From G958295935 sp965224235 (lineage in GTDB: Bacteria; Chloroflexota; Dehalococcoidia; Lucifugimonadales; Lucifugimonadaceae): DNA of 64,000 nt. The notes beneath the pieces were generated by a model, which saw only the letters and a list, made by a program, of their open reading frames with translations, was not told the origin of the DNA and ran no database searches. Both the position numbers and the translations under genes were made by a program. Positions 1-10,875 of the stretch are shown here, piece by piece. Position 1 is the stretch's first letter. Every line of letters starts with the position of its first letter. The stretch is from the NCBI GenBank assembly GCA_965224235.1, contig CBDCYP010000002.1:186001-250000 (forward strand), in the 5' to 3' direction.

Positions 1-4
1 ATCC

Positions 5-598
<594 letters not shown>

Positions 599-950
599 GC
601 CCGAACCGGAGCGCCTCGACGAGGGCCTGTCAACTCTCTGGCACGGCGTACCCAGGATCAGAACCCATTGACGGGCGCGTCGAGCTTCTCAGTTGAACGC
701 AGATCCGGCGACACGCATTAGGCTGGCGGAACAGCCGCCCCATTTAGTTGCGCCACTTGTACATCGCCCGGTCGTGCTCCCGCGGATGAACCCGTGTGCC
801 GAGTGGCGGAACAACGGGCATGAACCCCGATTCCCACACGAACGGGCGAACTGACTGTACCCGTAGCGCGGTCCGTCGCCACATACGGACCCTGGCGCTG
901 CGGACCGAGGCAGGGTTCAGCTCTCCGACGAGTGAATGAAAAGGGGAGCG
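599..950. other. Intergenic, nothing recognised
   Basis: 352 bases between the lipoprotein stop and the tRNA. I see no convincing ORF, repeat or terminator here. Confidence 0.5.
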
Positions 951-1026
951 TGGAGCCCCTGGCGAGAATCGAACTCGCGACTCGCGGTTTAGGAAACCGC
1001 TGCTCTATCCTCTGAGCTACAGGGGC
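951..1026 (-). tRNA. tRNA-Arg (anticodon CCU)
   Basis: Read on the minus strand, this folds as a 76-nt cloverleaf. The acceptor arm GCCCCTG pairs with CAGGGGC, the T-loop contains TTCGATT, and CCA is encoded at 951-953. The anticodon stem GCGGT/ACCGC encloses the loop TTCCTAA, giving anticodon CCU for the Arg codon AGG. The discriminator base reads as U, which is unusual. Confidence 0.95.
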
Positions 1027-1405
1027 GTTACCTTATGATATGAAATTTCGCCGCCCCTCATCGAATGCAGAGCGAGGAAACCTCATAAACACTTTCCTCA
1101 GCAGCGCGGCGTCCACTGCGACAATCAAACTTCATCGGCTTGCCAGGATGGGCGTAACGCGGAGCAACAACCAACGAGACGCAACCGAGCCGCGCTACCT
1201 CACGATTCGCGGGCTGTCGGCGACGCGTTGTTGTCACCATAGGCGGCTCTCTCAACGACCTCTCCCACCCACAAGTTGAACCCCTTTCCCCGCCCTTTTG
1301 CAGCGTACGCGGCTTCCCTGTTGACTTCCGATGGCATGGTGGTCTCACAAAATGGGAGAAGCAGTATTCGACAGGTGTTTGCGTTGTGGATGTCCCGCGC
1401 CGGTC
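1027..1405. other. Intergenic, nothing recognised
   Basis: 379 bases between the tRNA and the end of the yhaN-like gene. Short ORFs on both strands have no recognisable content, and no terminator was identified. Confidence 0.5.
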
Positions 1406-4400
1406 TTATGAGGAATTTGGGCTGATATCCACTACTTGCGCGCCAGCGACTTCGGCGAACATATCGCGAGTGGAGGTATGGCAGGTAAAGACCAGCGCCT
1501 GGTTGGTTCGCGCCAGTTCGGCGAAGGACTTGGCAGCCGAGCGGGCCCGTTCTGGATCGAAGTTGACCAACGCCTCGTCGACCACGACCGGCAGCCGCTC
1601 GGCGTGTTCGCCAAACTCCCGAATGAGACCAAACCTCAGCGCCAGGTAGAGTTGTTCGCGGGTACCCCTGCTCAATTGGTCGGGCCGTCGGCTACCGCCG
1701 TTTGAATGCACTACAGTAATCGTCTGCTCCCCGATGGGCGCGTACAGCCTGGTGTACCGCTGGCCGGTTACGCTGGAGAAGAAGGCTTGGGCGTGCCGGA
1801 TAACGCTGGGCTGGCGTTCCTGCTCGAACTTCTGCCGCGTCTTTTCCAGCAGCGACTGAGCGACGGTGAGGCGAGACCATTCGCGGGTGTATCCCCGCAG
1901 TTGCTCCAGCAGGGAACCGCGACGAATGCGCAAGACCGATGACTCCTCTTCACCTGCTAGTTGCTTCAACTCGTTGTCGATCCCGCCCCGCTCTTCCCGC
2001 AGAGCGTTTCGTTGACCTTCCAAGTCCGTATGTTGCCCCGACAACCGCTCCGACTCCTCCCTTAATTTGTTCGGATCTGAATTCTCCAGCGACTCGCGGA
2101 AGGTGTCGAATCTGTCTCCGGGGCCGCTGAGCCGCTCCAGACTGCGGATTTGTTCGTCGCGTTTCCGTTCCAGTTCCAGCCGTTTCTCGTGCTGATGTGC
2201 CTTGTGGCGAAACTCTTCTGGGCCATCCGCGCCGGCCGCGGACAGTAATTCGGCCAGCTCCCCCTCCGCCGTCTGCAAACGCTTTTCCTGCCGTTTCAGT
2301 CGTTTACTATCCTTTCCCTCCTGCTCTTTGGCCTGTTCCCGTTGCGAAAAGAGGGTCTGGGCCTCGTCCAAACGCGTGATGAGTTCGTCGGCCGTAATAG
2401 CGAGTTGCCGTTGGTCTTCAGGGTCAAGCGGCAGACTGTGGCTAACAGCCAGCGGGACCACCCGTTCGCGGAATTCGGCTATGTCTTTTTGGATGGCTGC
2501 GATCCGGCCGCGCATCCGGCTGACCTCCAACAGCGAGGCCCGGGCCGTGTCGACGCGGGCAAGGAACGTGGACATGGTGTCAGCGGTCAAAGTCTCGGCC
2601 AAGCTGCGTTCCCTAAGCCATTGCCGCCAATTCTGTTGCGTCTCCAAATCGGATGTCTCCGCTGCACTATTGTCGGCGCCGGCGATTTTTTTCCGCTTTT
2701 CCTGAGACTTCACCTTCCCCTCCGCGTCCTTTACCCGCTCATTAGCGCTATTCCAAACGTTCAACTTTTTTTGAGCGGATTCCAGGCGCGCTTCTTCCGA
2801 GTCCAGGGACGCGACGTTCGGCTGCCCGGCCAGGCCGAGAACCGCTGCCGACGCCAGCAGCGATCGGCGAGCCGCCTTTGCAGCAGCGTCCGCGGCGGTG
2901 GCCTGTCGATCCAGATCTGAAACAAGCGGTGACGGGGAGACGAAAGCGGACTGCCGTCCAGAAAACCAAAGGGCGGCGGCAATTGTTAACTGCACAAGGC
3001 CGCCAATCACGCCCAGTAGCTGTGCGCCTTCCCCAAGTACTACACCAGCTATGATGAGCGCGATCCCAGCCAGTCCCAACAGGACGGGAATCACCAATTT
3101 TGGTTGGGCCGAGGCTCGTCCCTGCGATTCCCGGTTGACTGCCAGTACATCTAGCTGGCCGCGCAGAGTTTCTCGTTTCTGACGTTTGCGCTCGTACTCG
3201 CCAAAGCTTCCCCTTGAGGCGCGAAGGGCGTCCTGCCGTTTCACCAACGCGGAGGCGTCCACCGGCGGCGGTTCCGGAGGTAGTTTCTCATTGGCCTCCC
3301 GCGTTTCCAAACGACGGGTTGTCAGTGTCCACCGTTCCTGTTCCAGTCGCGACCGCGCCTCTCCGGCGCTTGCGTTGACTTTGGCTATACGCTGCCTCCA
3401 TTGGTCTACTTGATCGCGGACGACCATTGACGTGTCAAAGCGATCCAGTTTCTCTTCGCCCCAACCGTGGCCGAGTTCGCGCAAGTATTCCGACAAGTCG
3501 GTTTCCAGCCCATGCAGATCTGCCTGCCGGAGCGGCAAGTCGCGGACGGAGTTGTCGAAGCTGCTGCGAGCGCGGCGGATGTGTTCGATTCGGCCCGCGT
3601 CATTGAGCAGGTTTACATCGGGTATGATGGCGGTGGCAGCGTCCCTGGTTTGCTGGAACTGGTCTGCGGCGTCCCCTAAATCCGCCTCTACTTGACGTAC
3701 CCGCTCCTCAAGGGCTTCCAAACGCGGAACCGGGTTTTCCGGGAATTTCTGGAACAGGGGCATCTCCCGCAGCTGCGTTTCACAGGCGAACAGCTTCAGC
3801 CAGTCATTCCAGCCGGTGAGCAGATTGCTGATTTCGGCGCTGCGGGCGTTAAGCAGCGAAAGACTTGCGTCGGCGTCCTCCAGTTCCCGGTCAATATCCC
3901 GCCTGCGGGGGTTGAACCCCCGTAACGACCGGCGTTGCCCTCAACGGCCCTCAATTGCTCATCGACGACATTGAGAATGTTCAAAAGCTTGGGCACTTCC
4001 TGATTACTCCCCCTGCTCCGGTAAATTTGGCCTCTGGAATCGCTTAGGGACTTTCGGAGCGCGGGTAATCCGGGGGTGCCCTGTCCGGCGCTGTAAATGC
4101 TCGAACCTTGCAGCGAGGCGGCCTCTTGAAGTTCGTCGAGGCTGAACGCAAAAACGGTCTTGAAGTAGTCGGGGGAGGCTGGACCGGTTAACTGACTCAA
4201 TGCGGTGTCGGCATCGGTCGCAGGCCCGCCGGCTGTGGTGACGCTCAGACCGCGGCCCCTGCCGACGAATCGCTCCACGACATAGGCATGACCGGCAGTG
4301 TTGGACAGCATGATCCGCCCACCATGCCGCCCCCCGGCCAGAGGTGGGTAATGGCTGTTAAATCGGGCAGGGAACCCAAACAGAATCGCCCTGATGAACG

Positions 4401-4524
4401 CCAGCAGGGTGCTCTTGCCCGCTTCGTTGGGACCGTAGAAAATGGTAACCGGCCCGGAAATCGGGCCAATTGTCCGCTGGTGGAAGTGGCCGAATCCCTC
4501 CAGTTGAAGCTCTTCCAGCCTCAT
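1406..4524 (-). pseudogene. yhaN: YhaN-like SMC/SbcC-type ATPase, frameshifted
   Basis: This family pairs with a YhaO nuclease in DNA end processing. The N-terminal part (start 4524) begins MRLEELQLEGFGHF and has Walker A GPNEAGKST at about residue 30. The C-terminal part has long coiled coil, a central hydrophobic segment (VIPVLLGLAGIALIIAG), an ABC signature-like LSRGTREQLYLALR and Walker B LPVVVDEALVNFD. The two halves lie in different minus-strand frames. The upstream frame runs into unrelated sequence after about 3915, while the downstream frame is open from the same place with expected residues (FNPRRRDIDRELEDAD). The switch falls at or very near a GGGGGTTGAACCCCC palindrome. The gene overlaps yhaO by ATGA at 4521-4524. 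It is either a genuinely broken gene or a one-base assembly error in the G/C run; the decay of yhaO next door favours the former. Confidence 0.8.
3907..3921. repeat. GGGGGTTGAACCCCC palindrome at frameshift
   Basis: A 15-bp near-perfect palindrome (5-bp G/C arms plus TTGAA core) exactly where the reading frame of the yhaN-like gene changes. The same core, GGGGTTCAACCCC, recurs at 10374-10386, and a longer related palindrome lies at 10601-10632. Confidence 0.7.
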
Positions 4525-5219
4525 GCCTCGTCCTCTTCATCCACCATCGCAGCAAGGCACTCGTCTTCGGCGGCGGCCAGCAACTCCCGGAGCTCGTCGT
4601 CTGTCGGTAAATAGTCCCGGAGGTACCGGCTGGCGTTGGAGTTTACGTACAGTTCCCGCAAAGACTCCCGCAGTTCGGCCAATGCGTCGGGGCTTTCACT
4701 CAATTCGCCGCCGAGCCGGGCCAGGTCGCCGATGAAGTCCTCCCGCTGCTCCATCTGCACGCGGTCCACCGGCGAAGCGATGTTAGTCTGAATCCGCTCG
4801 CACCACAGCCAGGGTTAGGCGTTTGCGTGACGGTCGTTAAGCTGCTCCCGCAGATCGTCGACCGTCCGGGGGCGGCGCAGAAAACGGTGCAACTGTCCCC
4901 GCCCGATCAGCGACAGCCGAAACACCACCGGACGCCCGCCCGCCGATTCGACGCAATTCGCGGCCGCGGCGTCGATTGCGCTTAGCAGTTGCTGCTCGCT
5001 TTCCAGTTCGGCGATGCTTACTTCCAGCGTCTCCCACCGGACGACGTCGACCGGGCAGAACTCCAGCCGCGCCGGCTCGTAATCGTCCACCTCCACCAGA
5101 TAGACACCCCGCGGGCCGGTTTCATTGGGATGCCTGCCCTGGGGGTTGCCGGGGTAGACGATGGCGGGCCTTTCCGGTCGCAATACCTGCCGGATGTGGA
5201 CGAAGCGGAGTTTAGCCAC
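4521..5219 (-). pseudogene. yhaO: YhaO/SbcD-like nuclease remnant, catalytic domain deleted
   Basis: The GTG start at 5219 gives the typical metallophosphoesterase opening MAKLRFVHI. The protein then jumps straight to RQVLRPERPAIVYPGNPQ, which in the family follows the last metal-ligand region (GHxHxRQ). The ~230-residue catalytic core with its metal ligands is therefore missing, with a possible CACATC microhomology at the junction. The family's C-terminal cap follows (HPNETGPRGVYLVEVDD). An in-frame TAA at 4815-4817 then interrupts before PWLWCERIQTNIASPVDRVQ, and the same frame continues to 4521. The remnant ends in a 4-base overlap with the yhaN-like gene, the normal operon arrangement. 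With a large deletion and a nonsense codon, it cannot encode an active nuclease as read. Confidence 0.8.
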
Positions 5220-5475
5220 GTGTCTCCGCCTTTACGCTTGAAATTCCCAATTCGATGCTCTTGTACGGTCTTGCAAATTCAAGGCGTCCGTATTCCGATT
5301 GCTAGGGGCGTTCCTCAGGCATTCTCGCCGCTTACCCTCATATTGCCTTGCCACCGTGTCGGATCGAATTCTAATACCCGGTCAACATTACGGTGGACAA
5401 TCGCCTACGACACAGGGCTACAGCTCGGCGGACGAGGGCAGCCGAGGTTCGAGGCCCGAATGGTTTCCGGTGGGG

Positions 5476-5551
5476 TGGTGGAGACGGGGGGGCTCGAACC
5501 CCCAACCTCGGCATTGCGAACGCCGCGCTCTCCCAGTTGAGCTACGTCCCC
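5476..5551 (-). tRNA. tRNA-Ala (anticodon CGC)
   Basis: The minus strand folds as a 76-nt cloverleaf. The acceptor arm GGGGACG pairs with CGTCTCC (one G-U), discriminator A, CCA encoded at 5476-5478. The anticodon stem CGGCG/TGCCG encloses TTCGCAA, giving CGC for the Ala codon GCG. The T-arm contains GGTTCGAGCC. Confidence 0.95.
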
Positions 5552-5711
5552 ATTCGACCGTAGGCGCCTACCTCGCCTGCGAGGACGAGCGCCGGCCGTG
5601 TAATTCAGCCTAGCAACGCCCATTCAACAGGTCAACGCGTACCCAACCCCGATCCCGATTGTCTGCCACCACGACGTGCCAGTCGGCAGGCCTGCAAATT
5701 TACCTTGCTCC

Positions 5712-8700
5712 TCAAGCTGACCGATGTTGCCGGAAGAGCCGGCGGATGGTCAGGCCGGTTATTAGTGCTATGGCCGCCGCAATGGCTATAAGTAGAAGCG
5801 CTTGCGGTCCTGGAGTGGTGTCCCCGGTAATCGGCAAAACGGGTGTCTCCTCCGGAGTGGGGTCCGCGATTGCCGACAAGACAGGCGTCGACTCTGGGGT
5901 GGTGACTGGTGATGGGACCAAGGTTGGAGTTGGGGTTGGCCCGGGTGTTGCTGTTGGCGCATGCGTCGGTTCAGGAATTGGCGAAGGTACGGCGAGGCCT
6001 ACAAAGTAGAGTGAAAATCGATCGACGTTCGCGCACGTGACCATATTGGCTTCATCGTTGTCCGGCGGGTGGCGGAAGAACTCACCGTCCTGCGTCTGGT
6101 ACACCACGCGTATCCCGCCGATTCCGCCTGCGGCCATATCGATGTCTTCACGCGTGATCGGTAGGCAGATGCGTACCGGTAAATTCGTGCGGAAGCCCGG
6201 TATCGGGTTGCCGGCCACGTCCGTGAACACGAAGTTGCCGGCGTGGCTACCCACGATGAAATCGGAGTCTTCAGGCACATCGACCTCCGAAGACGCCAAG
6301 TCCTCGATATACGCTCCGAGGTAGTAGTCGTCTATCGCACCCGCCGGGATCTCCATCGTGAGCCCTTTCGGCGAGGTGATCAAAACATCGCCGGGCTGGG
6401 ACACGATCGAACCTGCAACGCTGGCGGGGAACCGTATGTCGGGCACCTCCTCCTCTTCGACTCCCGGCGTCGTATCCAGCGGCGCAATGACTTCAAAGGC
6501 GCCGACGCCGTGAGTTGCGATTCTCCCCTGTGTCACTCTGGCGGTGATCGTTCCATTCCCTTCAGCCGGGGCCGTGAACGTTGTCGAGCAGCCGGCTGCC
6601 GAACCGTTCGTGAACGAACCCCCGCCGTCACTTGACCATGTGCAGGCCACCCCCACCGCACTGGCAGGAAGATGGTCGCCGAGGAGGTTGAACGCTATCG
6701 TCTGCAAGATGACTGTCTGGCCAGGGGTGAGCAATACGGCGGCGGGCCTTACGACCGCAGGGTTCTCCGAGAGCAGATTGACCTGATCGATTCCAGAGCC
6801 GGAGAGGTCTCCGGACTCCTGCGGCGGTGACGGGATGAACGGGATGAAGCCCCCGGAACCCCCTTGAGCAGCCACAACTTGAACAGTAAAGCTTTGATCG
6901 AAGCTCAATCCGGCAGGATCGGTCGCAGTAACCTCCACCGTAGTAGTACCGATTCCGGCAGGCGTGACGGCCAGCGCGGCGCCTATGAACCCGACTCGGG
7001 CAACCTCGGAATCGGAAGACGTTGCCGTGTAGATCAACTCATCCGCGTCAGGATCGTTGAAGTGGGCCGACACGTCGAACTGATTGACACCGTCGGACTC
7101 AATCACGGTCCGGTCCTCGATCGCCGTTGCCCCAATGGGGGCTTCGTTTACGTTGATGACGTGGATGGTCACGGCAATGCCAGTCATCAGGTCGCCCTCG
7201 TCTGTGGCGATCATGATCAACGCAAATGCGTTCTGGTCCTCGTAATCCAGCGGCGCCAGGATCCTGATCTGACCGGTCGACGCGTCGACGTCGAACGAAT
7301 CTGCGTCGGCTCCGGTCAGTGAGTAGGTCAACGCGGCTGATTCGGGGTCGGTGGCTATGATCGGATTGCCGACATTCGTGTTGAAAGAGGAGTTCTCTTC
7401 GATCTCAAGTTCAACTGCCGAAGAGGTAAATTCCGGCGGCTCGTTAACGTCTGTGACAGTGACGGTCACGCCGATCTCGTCGTCAATCAGGTTGTCGGGA
7501 ATTCCTTCCGCGTCCTTGCCGTCGGTGACCTGCACCGTCAATTCGTAAACGTTGTCGCCGCCGGAGTGTGCCGGAGATTCGTGGTCGAGAGCGGTTCCCG
7601 CGCCGATACTGATCTGACCGCTCAACGAATCGACGTGGAACAGGCGGGAATCAGGGCCCGCAAGCGTGTAGGCAAGTTCGTCGTTATTGGGGTCTGTGGC
7701 CGTGACCGGGTCACCGATCATGGTGTCTGCCGGAGCGTTCTCCTCGACCGACCGCGTCGCAATTGGGCCTTCATCGAACTCGGGCGGCGTGTTGACGGGA
7801 ATGGTTGCCAACGTGCTGCCCAACCCTGCCTTCGACCAGATCCCCGTCCCCTCAGCGTTGACTGCGTGCACCTGCGCCGCATACTCGGTGTCGGCTAAGA
7901 GCCCTGAAATCGTAATCTCCAGCCTGTTTCCGTCAATCTGCGGCGCCTGCGTCGATTCTTCGCCCGATCCCTCGACACGGTACCGCACGACGTAGCCTGT
8001 TATCTTCGGCCCAGTGTTTAGTGGAACGGCCCACGAAACGTCTATCGCCCCTATCGGGTCGTCACGGTTCGGCGCTACGGACGGCGCGTCCGGTGTGCCC
8101 GGAGCTTCGGTGTCGATGTCGGTTACCGTGACGATTATCTCAGCGCTGACCGCCAGACCTCCCGGATCCGTTGCGGTAACTGTCAGTCGAAACTCCGGCT
8201 GACTCTCATGGTCGAGCGGGCTGCTGGTCTTTATTTGACCGCTCGAATCGACAATGCCAAACATGTCGGAACCAGTGCCCGACAGGGAGTAGGTGAGGTA
8301 GTCGTTATCGGGGTCGGTAGCCGTAACAGGGTAGCCGATGTTTTTGTCTGCCCGAGTGTTCTCGGCCACTTGCCTGGCGACGATGGCGCCCGCGGCGAAT
8401 ACGGGAGGCGAGTTGGAATCGTCTCCCACCGGATGGGATTCCGGTCCCACGGCGTACTTGCCTGACCCGTGGGCATCGGTGTAGCTGACCGTCGCCTGGA
8501 GACGCGACCCGCTGTCCGCCGTGGTAGGCGTGTAGCTCGAATCAGTCGCCCCTGCGATCGCCCGCTCCTGACTGCCCAAATAGCTGAGCCACTGCCAACT
8601 GGCCCCGGTCACCCCTCCGTCCGGGTCCGCCAGTTTGGCCGTTATGGCAACCCCCATCTGCGGCCCCAAAGTGGACAACGACACTACCCCCGCCTCGTCG

Positions 8701-10415
8701 ATGTTCACCACCCGGATCGTCAGGGACACTCGGGACGATGCGGGCGGCTGGCCGTCGTCCGTTGCAACGACGATAATGTCGTAGTCGTTGGAACGGTCCA
8801 CGTCGGTCGTAGACTCGTAGTCGGGGGCCGTCTTGAACATAAGTGTTCCGGTTACCGAAAGACTGAAGTTGCCGCCGTCGGGGCTCGCCGGATCGAGTGA
8901 CCAGCTCACGGTGTGTCCCTCTGGGTCGGTAGCCTCAAATGACGCCAAAGACGTGGCGATGTTCTCGTCGGTTTCCAGTTCAGTGGCCGAAGAGACAAAC
9001 TCCGGCGGCTCGTTAACGTCGGTAACCCTGACGGTAACGCCGATCTCGTCGTCGACAGAGTTGTCGGGGTCTCCTTGCTCGTCCTTGCCGTCCGTGACTT
9101 GCACCGTCAAATCGTAAACGTTGTCACCGCCGGAGTCTGACGGAGACTCATGGTCGAGCGCGATCCCTGGTCCAACACTGATCTGGCCGCTCAAATCGTC
9201 GACGGAAAACAGGCCGGAATCGGTACCCGCAAGCGAGTAGTTGAGCACGTCCTGCCCGTCAGAATCCGACGCAGTAAACGGGCCTCCGATTGCTGTGCCG
9301 GGCTGCGAGTTCTCGGAGACCGACAGTGTTGAGGTGGCGTTGACGTCAAATTCAGGCGGAGTGTTTACAGGCCTGGAAGCGAATGTACTGCCCTGCCCTG
9401 ATCCCGACCACTCCCCTTCGCCCTCTTCGTTAATTGCGCGCACTTGCGCCTCGTACTTGGCGTCGGCTGCGAGCCCGGAGATCGTAGTTTCAACGCCGTT
9501 TCCGTCAATTGTCACCTGCTTCCATTCGGTGTCCGAGCCCTCGACCCGATACTGCACGACGTAGCTCGATATCGGTGGGCCCTCGTTTTCAGGCGCCGCC
9601 CACGTCACGGCCAACGCTTCGTGACCGTTGCCGGGGTTCGGCCCCACCATGGGCTTGACAGGTTTGCCCGGCGCTTCGGTGTCGACATCCATGACCTTGA
9701 TGGTCAGGTCGACGCTCGCACTATTGGATTGGGAATCCGATGCCGTGAACTTGACCTGGTAGGTGCTCGCGGCCTCGTAGTTCAGAGACGCTTTGGTCAT
9801 GACCTGACCGTCGGCGTCAACGTCGAATAGACCCGCGTTGGTTCCGGTCAGCGAGTAGGTAACGTCGTCGTCTTCAGGGTCGGTCGCGGTGATCGGATCA
9901 CCGATTTTCGTGCCCGGTGGTGAGTTTTCCTTTATCTTAAATAACTCAAACGAAATGTTGAGAATATCGAACTCCGGCGGCTCGTTGAAAGGATCGACAA
10001 TTACGGTGACCTTAGCGCTGGCGGTCTGCCCCGGCTGGCCGGTCGCGGTAACGATGATCGAGTACGACTTCTTGTCGGACTCATAGTCGAGCGAGACGCC
10101 CTGCCCCACGAGGATCTGGCCGGTGTCCGTGACTATCGTGAATGAAGCCGCATCGTCGCCCGAAAGGCTGTACGTCAACTGCCCGCCGCCGGTCGCCGCG
10201 ACTGGCGGGCCGACCGATTCACCAGCCGGGGAGTTCTCCTTTACGAACCGTTCGATGGTGTCGCCCTCTTCGAACACAACAAGAGGAACGGAGTTTTGGG
10301 CTAGCGCAGGCAGATGCCCTGACGCCAGCCCTGTTGCCACCACTAGCGCCGCAGCGGAAACCGCAATCACCGCGGGGTTCAACCCCGTAATCGCGGACAG
10401 CAAGTGACGAAGCAA
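5712..10415 (-). CDS. Giant cadherin/FN3 surface protein with LPXTG-type anchor
   Basis: 1567 residues from a TTG start at 10415. Residues of about 1-40 form a signal peptide ending ALAQ. The body contains roughly seven cadherin-like repeats, recognised by ENSPxGTxIGxPxTATDP, LDYE and VTDVNEPPEF motifs. Two fibronectin type III domains (each with the SSYVVQYRVEGS-like strand) and an Ig-like segment (TWSSDGGGSF) are interspersed. Near the C-terminus is a ZU5-like segment around LTMEIPAGAIDD, then a Pro/Thr linker. LPITG begins at residue 1527 and is followed by a hydrophobic helix and a basic tail (IRRLFRQHRSA). That layout matches a sortase signal, though no sortase gene is in the window. Likely role: calcium-dependent adhesion or cell-surface structure. 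The gene stands alone and uses a weak ribosome-binding site. Confidence 0.85.
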   Translation of the reverse strand: MLRHLLSAITGLNPAVIAVSAAALVVATGLASGHLPALAQNSVPLVVFEEGDTIERFVKENSPAGESVGPPVAATGGGQLTYSLSGDDAASFTIVTDTGQILVGQGVSLDYESDKKSYSIIVTATGQPGQTASAKVTVIVDPFNEPPEFDILNISFELFKIKENSPPGTKIGDPITATDPEDDDVTYSLTGTNAGLFDVDADGQVMTKASLNYEAASTYQVKFTASDSQSNSASVDLTIKVMDVDTEAPGKPVKPMVGPNPGNGHEALAVTWAAPENEGPPISSYVVQYRVEGSDTEWKQVTIDGNGVETTISGLAADAKYEAQVRAINEEGEGEWSGSGQGSTFASRPVNTPPEFDVNATSTLSVSENSQPGTAIGGPFTASDSDGQDVLNYSLAGTDSGLFSVDDLSGQISVGPGIALDHESPSDSGGDNVYDLTVQVTDGKDEQGDPDNSVDDEIGVTVRVTDVNEPPEFVSSATELETDENIATSLASFEATDPEGHTVSWSLDPASPDGGNFSLSVTGTLMFKTAPDYESTTDVDRSNDYDIIVVATDDGQPPASSRVSLTIRVVNIDEAGVVSLSTLGPQMGVAITAKLADPDGGVTGASWQWLSYLGSQERAIAGATDSSYTPTTADSGSRLQATVSYTDAHGSGKYAVGPESHPVGDDSNSPPVFAAGAIVARQVAENTRADKNIGYPVTATDPDNDYLTYSLSGTGSDMFGIVDSSGQIKTSSPLDHESQPEFRLTVTATDPGGLAVSAEIIVTVTDIDTEAPGTPDAPSVAPNRDDPIGAIDVSWAVPLNTGPKITGYVVRYRVEGSGEESTQAPQIDGNRLEITISGLLADTEYAAQVHAVNAEGTGIWSKAGLGSTLATIPVNTPPEFDEGPIATRSVEENAPADTMIGDPVTATDPNNDELAYTLAGPDSRLFHVDSLSGQISIGAGTALDHESPAHSGGDNVYELTVQVTDGKDAEGIPDNLIDDEIGVTVTVTDVNEPPEFTSSAVELEIEENSSFNTNVGNPIIATDPESAALTYSLTGADADSFDVDASTGQIRILAPLDYEDQNAFALIMIATDEGDLMTGIAVTIHVINVNEAPIGATAIEDRTVIESDGVNQFDVSAHFNDPDADELIYTATSSDSEVARVGFIGAALAVTPAGIGTTTVEVTATDPAGLSFDQSFTVQVVAAQGGSGGFIPFIPSPPQESGDLSGSGIDQVNLLSENPAVVRPAAVLLTPGQTVILQTIAFNLLGDHLPASAVGVACTWSSDGGGSFTNGSAAGCSTTFTAPAEGNGTITARVTQGRIATHGVGAFEVIAPLDTTPGVEEEEVPDIRFPASVAGSIVSQPGDVLITSPKGLTMEIPAGAIDDYYLGAYIEDLASSEVDVPEDSDFIVGSHAGNFVFTDVAGNPIPGFRTNLPVRICLPITREDIDMAAGGIGGIRVVYQTQDGEFFRHPPDNDEANMVTCANVDRFSLYFVGLAVPSPIPEPTHAPTATPGPTPTPTLVPSPVTTPESTPVLSAIADPTPEETPVLPITGDTTPGPQALLLIAIAAAIALITGLTIRRLFRQHRSA
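10374..10386. repeat. GGGGTTCAACCCC palindrome in signal-peptide region
   Basis: A 13-bp palindrome inside the signal-peptide coding part of the cadherin-like gene. It has the same core as the palindrome at 3907-3921, but here the frame is maintained. Confidence 0.6.
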
Positions 10416-10839
10416 TCAGGCCCCCAAGCCGCGGTCGGAATGAGACTGGGGCCAGTTTGAAGATCTTAAATGGTGAGGTGGAAAGTGGTATCGACCGGGG
10501 CGGAATGATAGGGCGGTACCACGATAAACACAATCCCCACGAGCTTTCAACCAGCGACTGGCACACGTCATTGTTACGAAAATAGACACTTCCGCCGCGT
10601 CGTAGTGGCGGGGTTTCAAACCCGCCACTACGATCTAAATGGTTGGCGGAATCAAAACGAATTGGTATTTCAGGGTTGGGGCGCAAATGTGAGCGGAAAC
10701 GATTTGTTGGAGAGCATCGGGAAAAGCGGCTTCGAGTCCGTCATCCAGACCTTTTTCCACCCGGAGAGAAGCAACTTCTACGGCTCAAGGCGCGTGGATC
10801 CCCATCTATTCGGCGCAGTCCCTCTCAGCTTTGCCGGGC
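10416..10839. other. Divergent intergenic region
   Basis: 424 bases between the start of the cadherin-like gene (minus) and the DtxR promoter (plus). Apart from the palindrome at 10601-10632 I see no supported gene. Confidence 0.5.
10601..10632. repeat. 32-bp REP-like palindrome
   Basis: The arms CGTAGTGGCGGG and CCCGCCACTACG (12 bp, perfect complement) flank a short loop that contains TTTCAAA. It lies in the divergent intergenic region and resembles bacterial REP-type elements. It shares the G-run/TT/AA/C-run core with the palindromes at 3907 and 10374. Confidence 0.75.
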
Positions 10840-10869
10840 TTGACCGGCCGTCGGGGGCATTGCTAGCCT
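10840..10869 (+). promoter_or_regulatory. Predicted promoter of the DtxR gene, probably leaderless
   Basis: -35 TTGACC at 10840-10845, 18-bp spacer, extended -10 TGC-TAGCCT ending at 10869. Only six bases separate the -10 from ATG, so transcription should begin at or next to the A of the start codon. Confidence 0.45.
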
Positions 10870-10875
10870 CCCTCA

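Noticed and set aside
5405..5623. Small ORF across tRNA-Ala encoding GDVAQLGERGVRNAEVGG
   Set aside because: This is a well-known spurious translation of a tRNA sequence.
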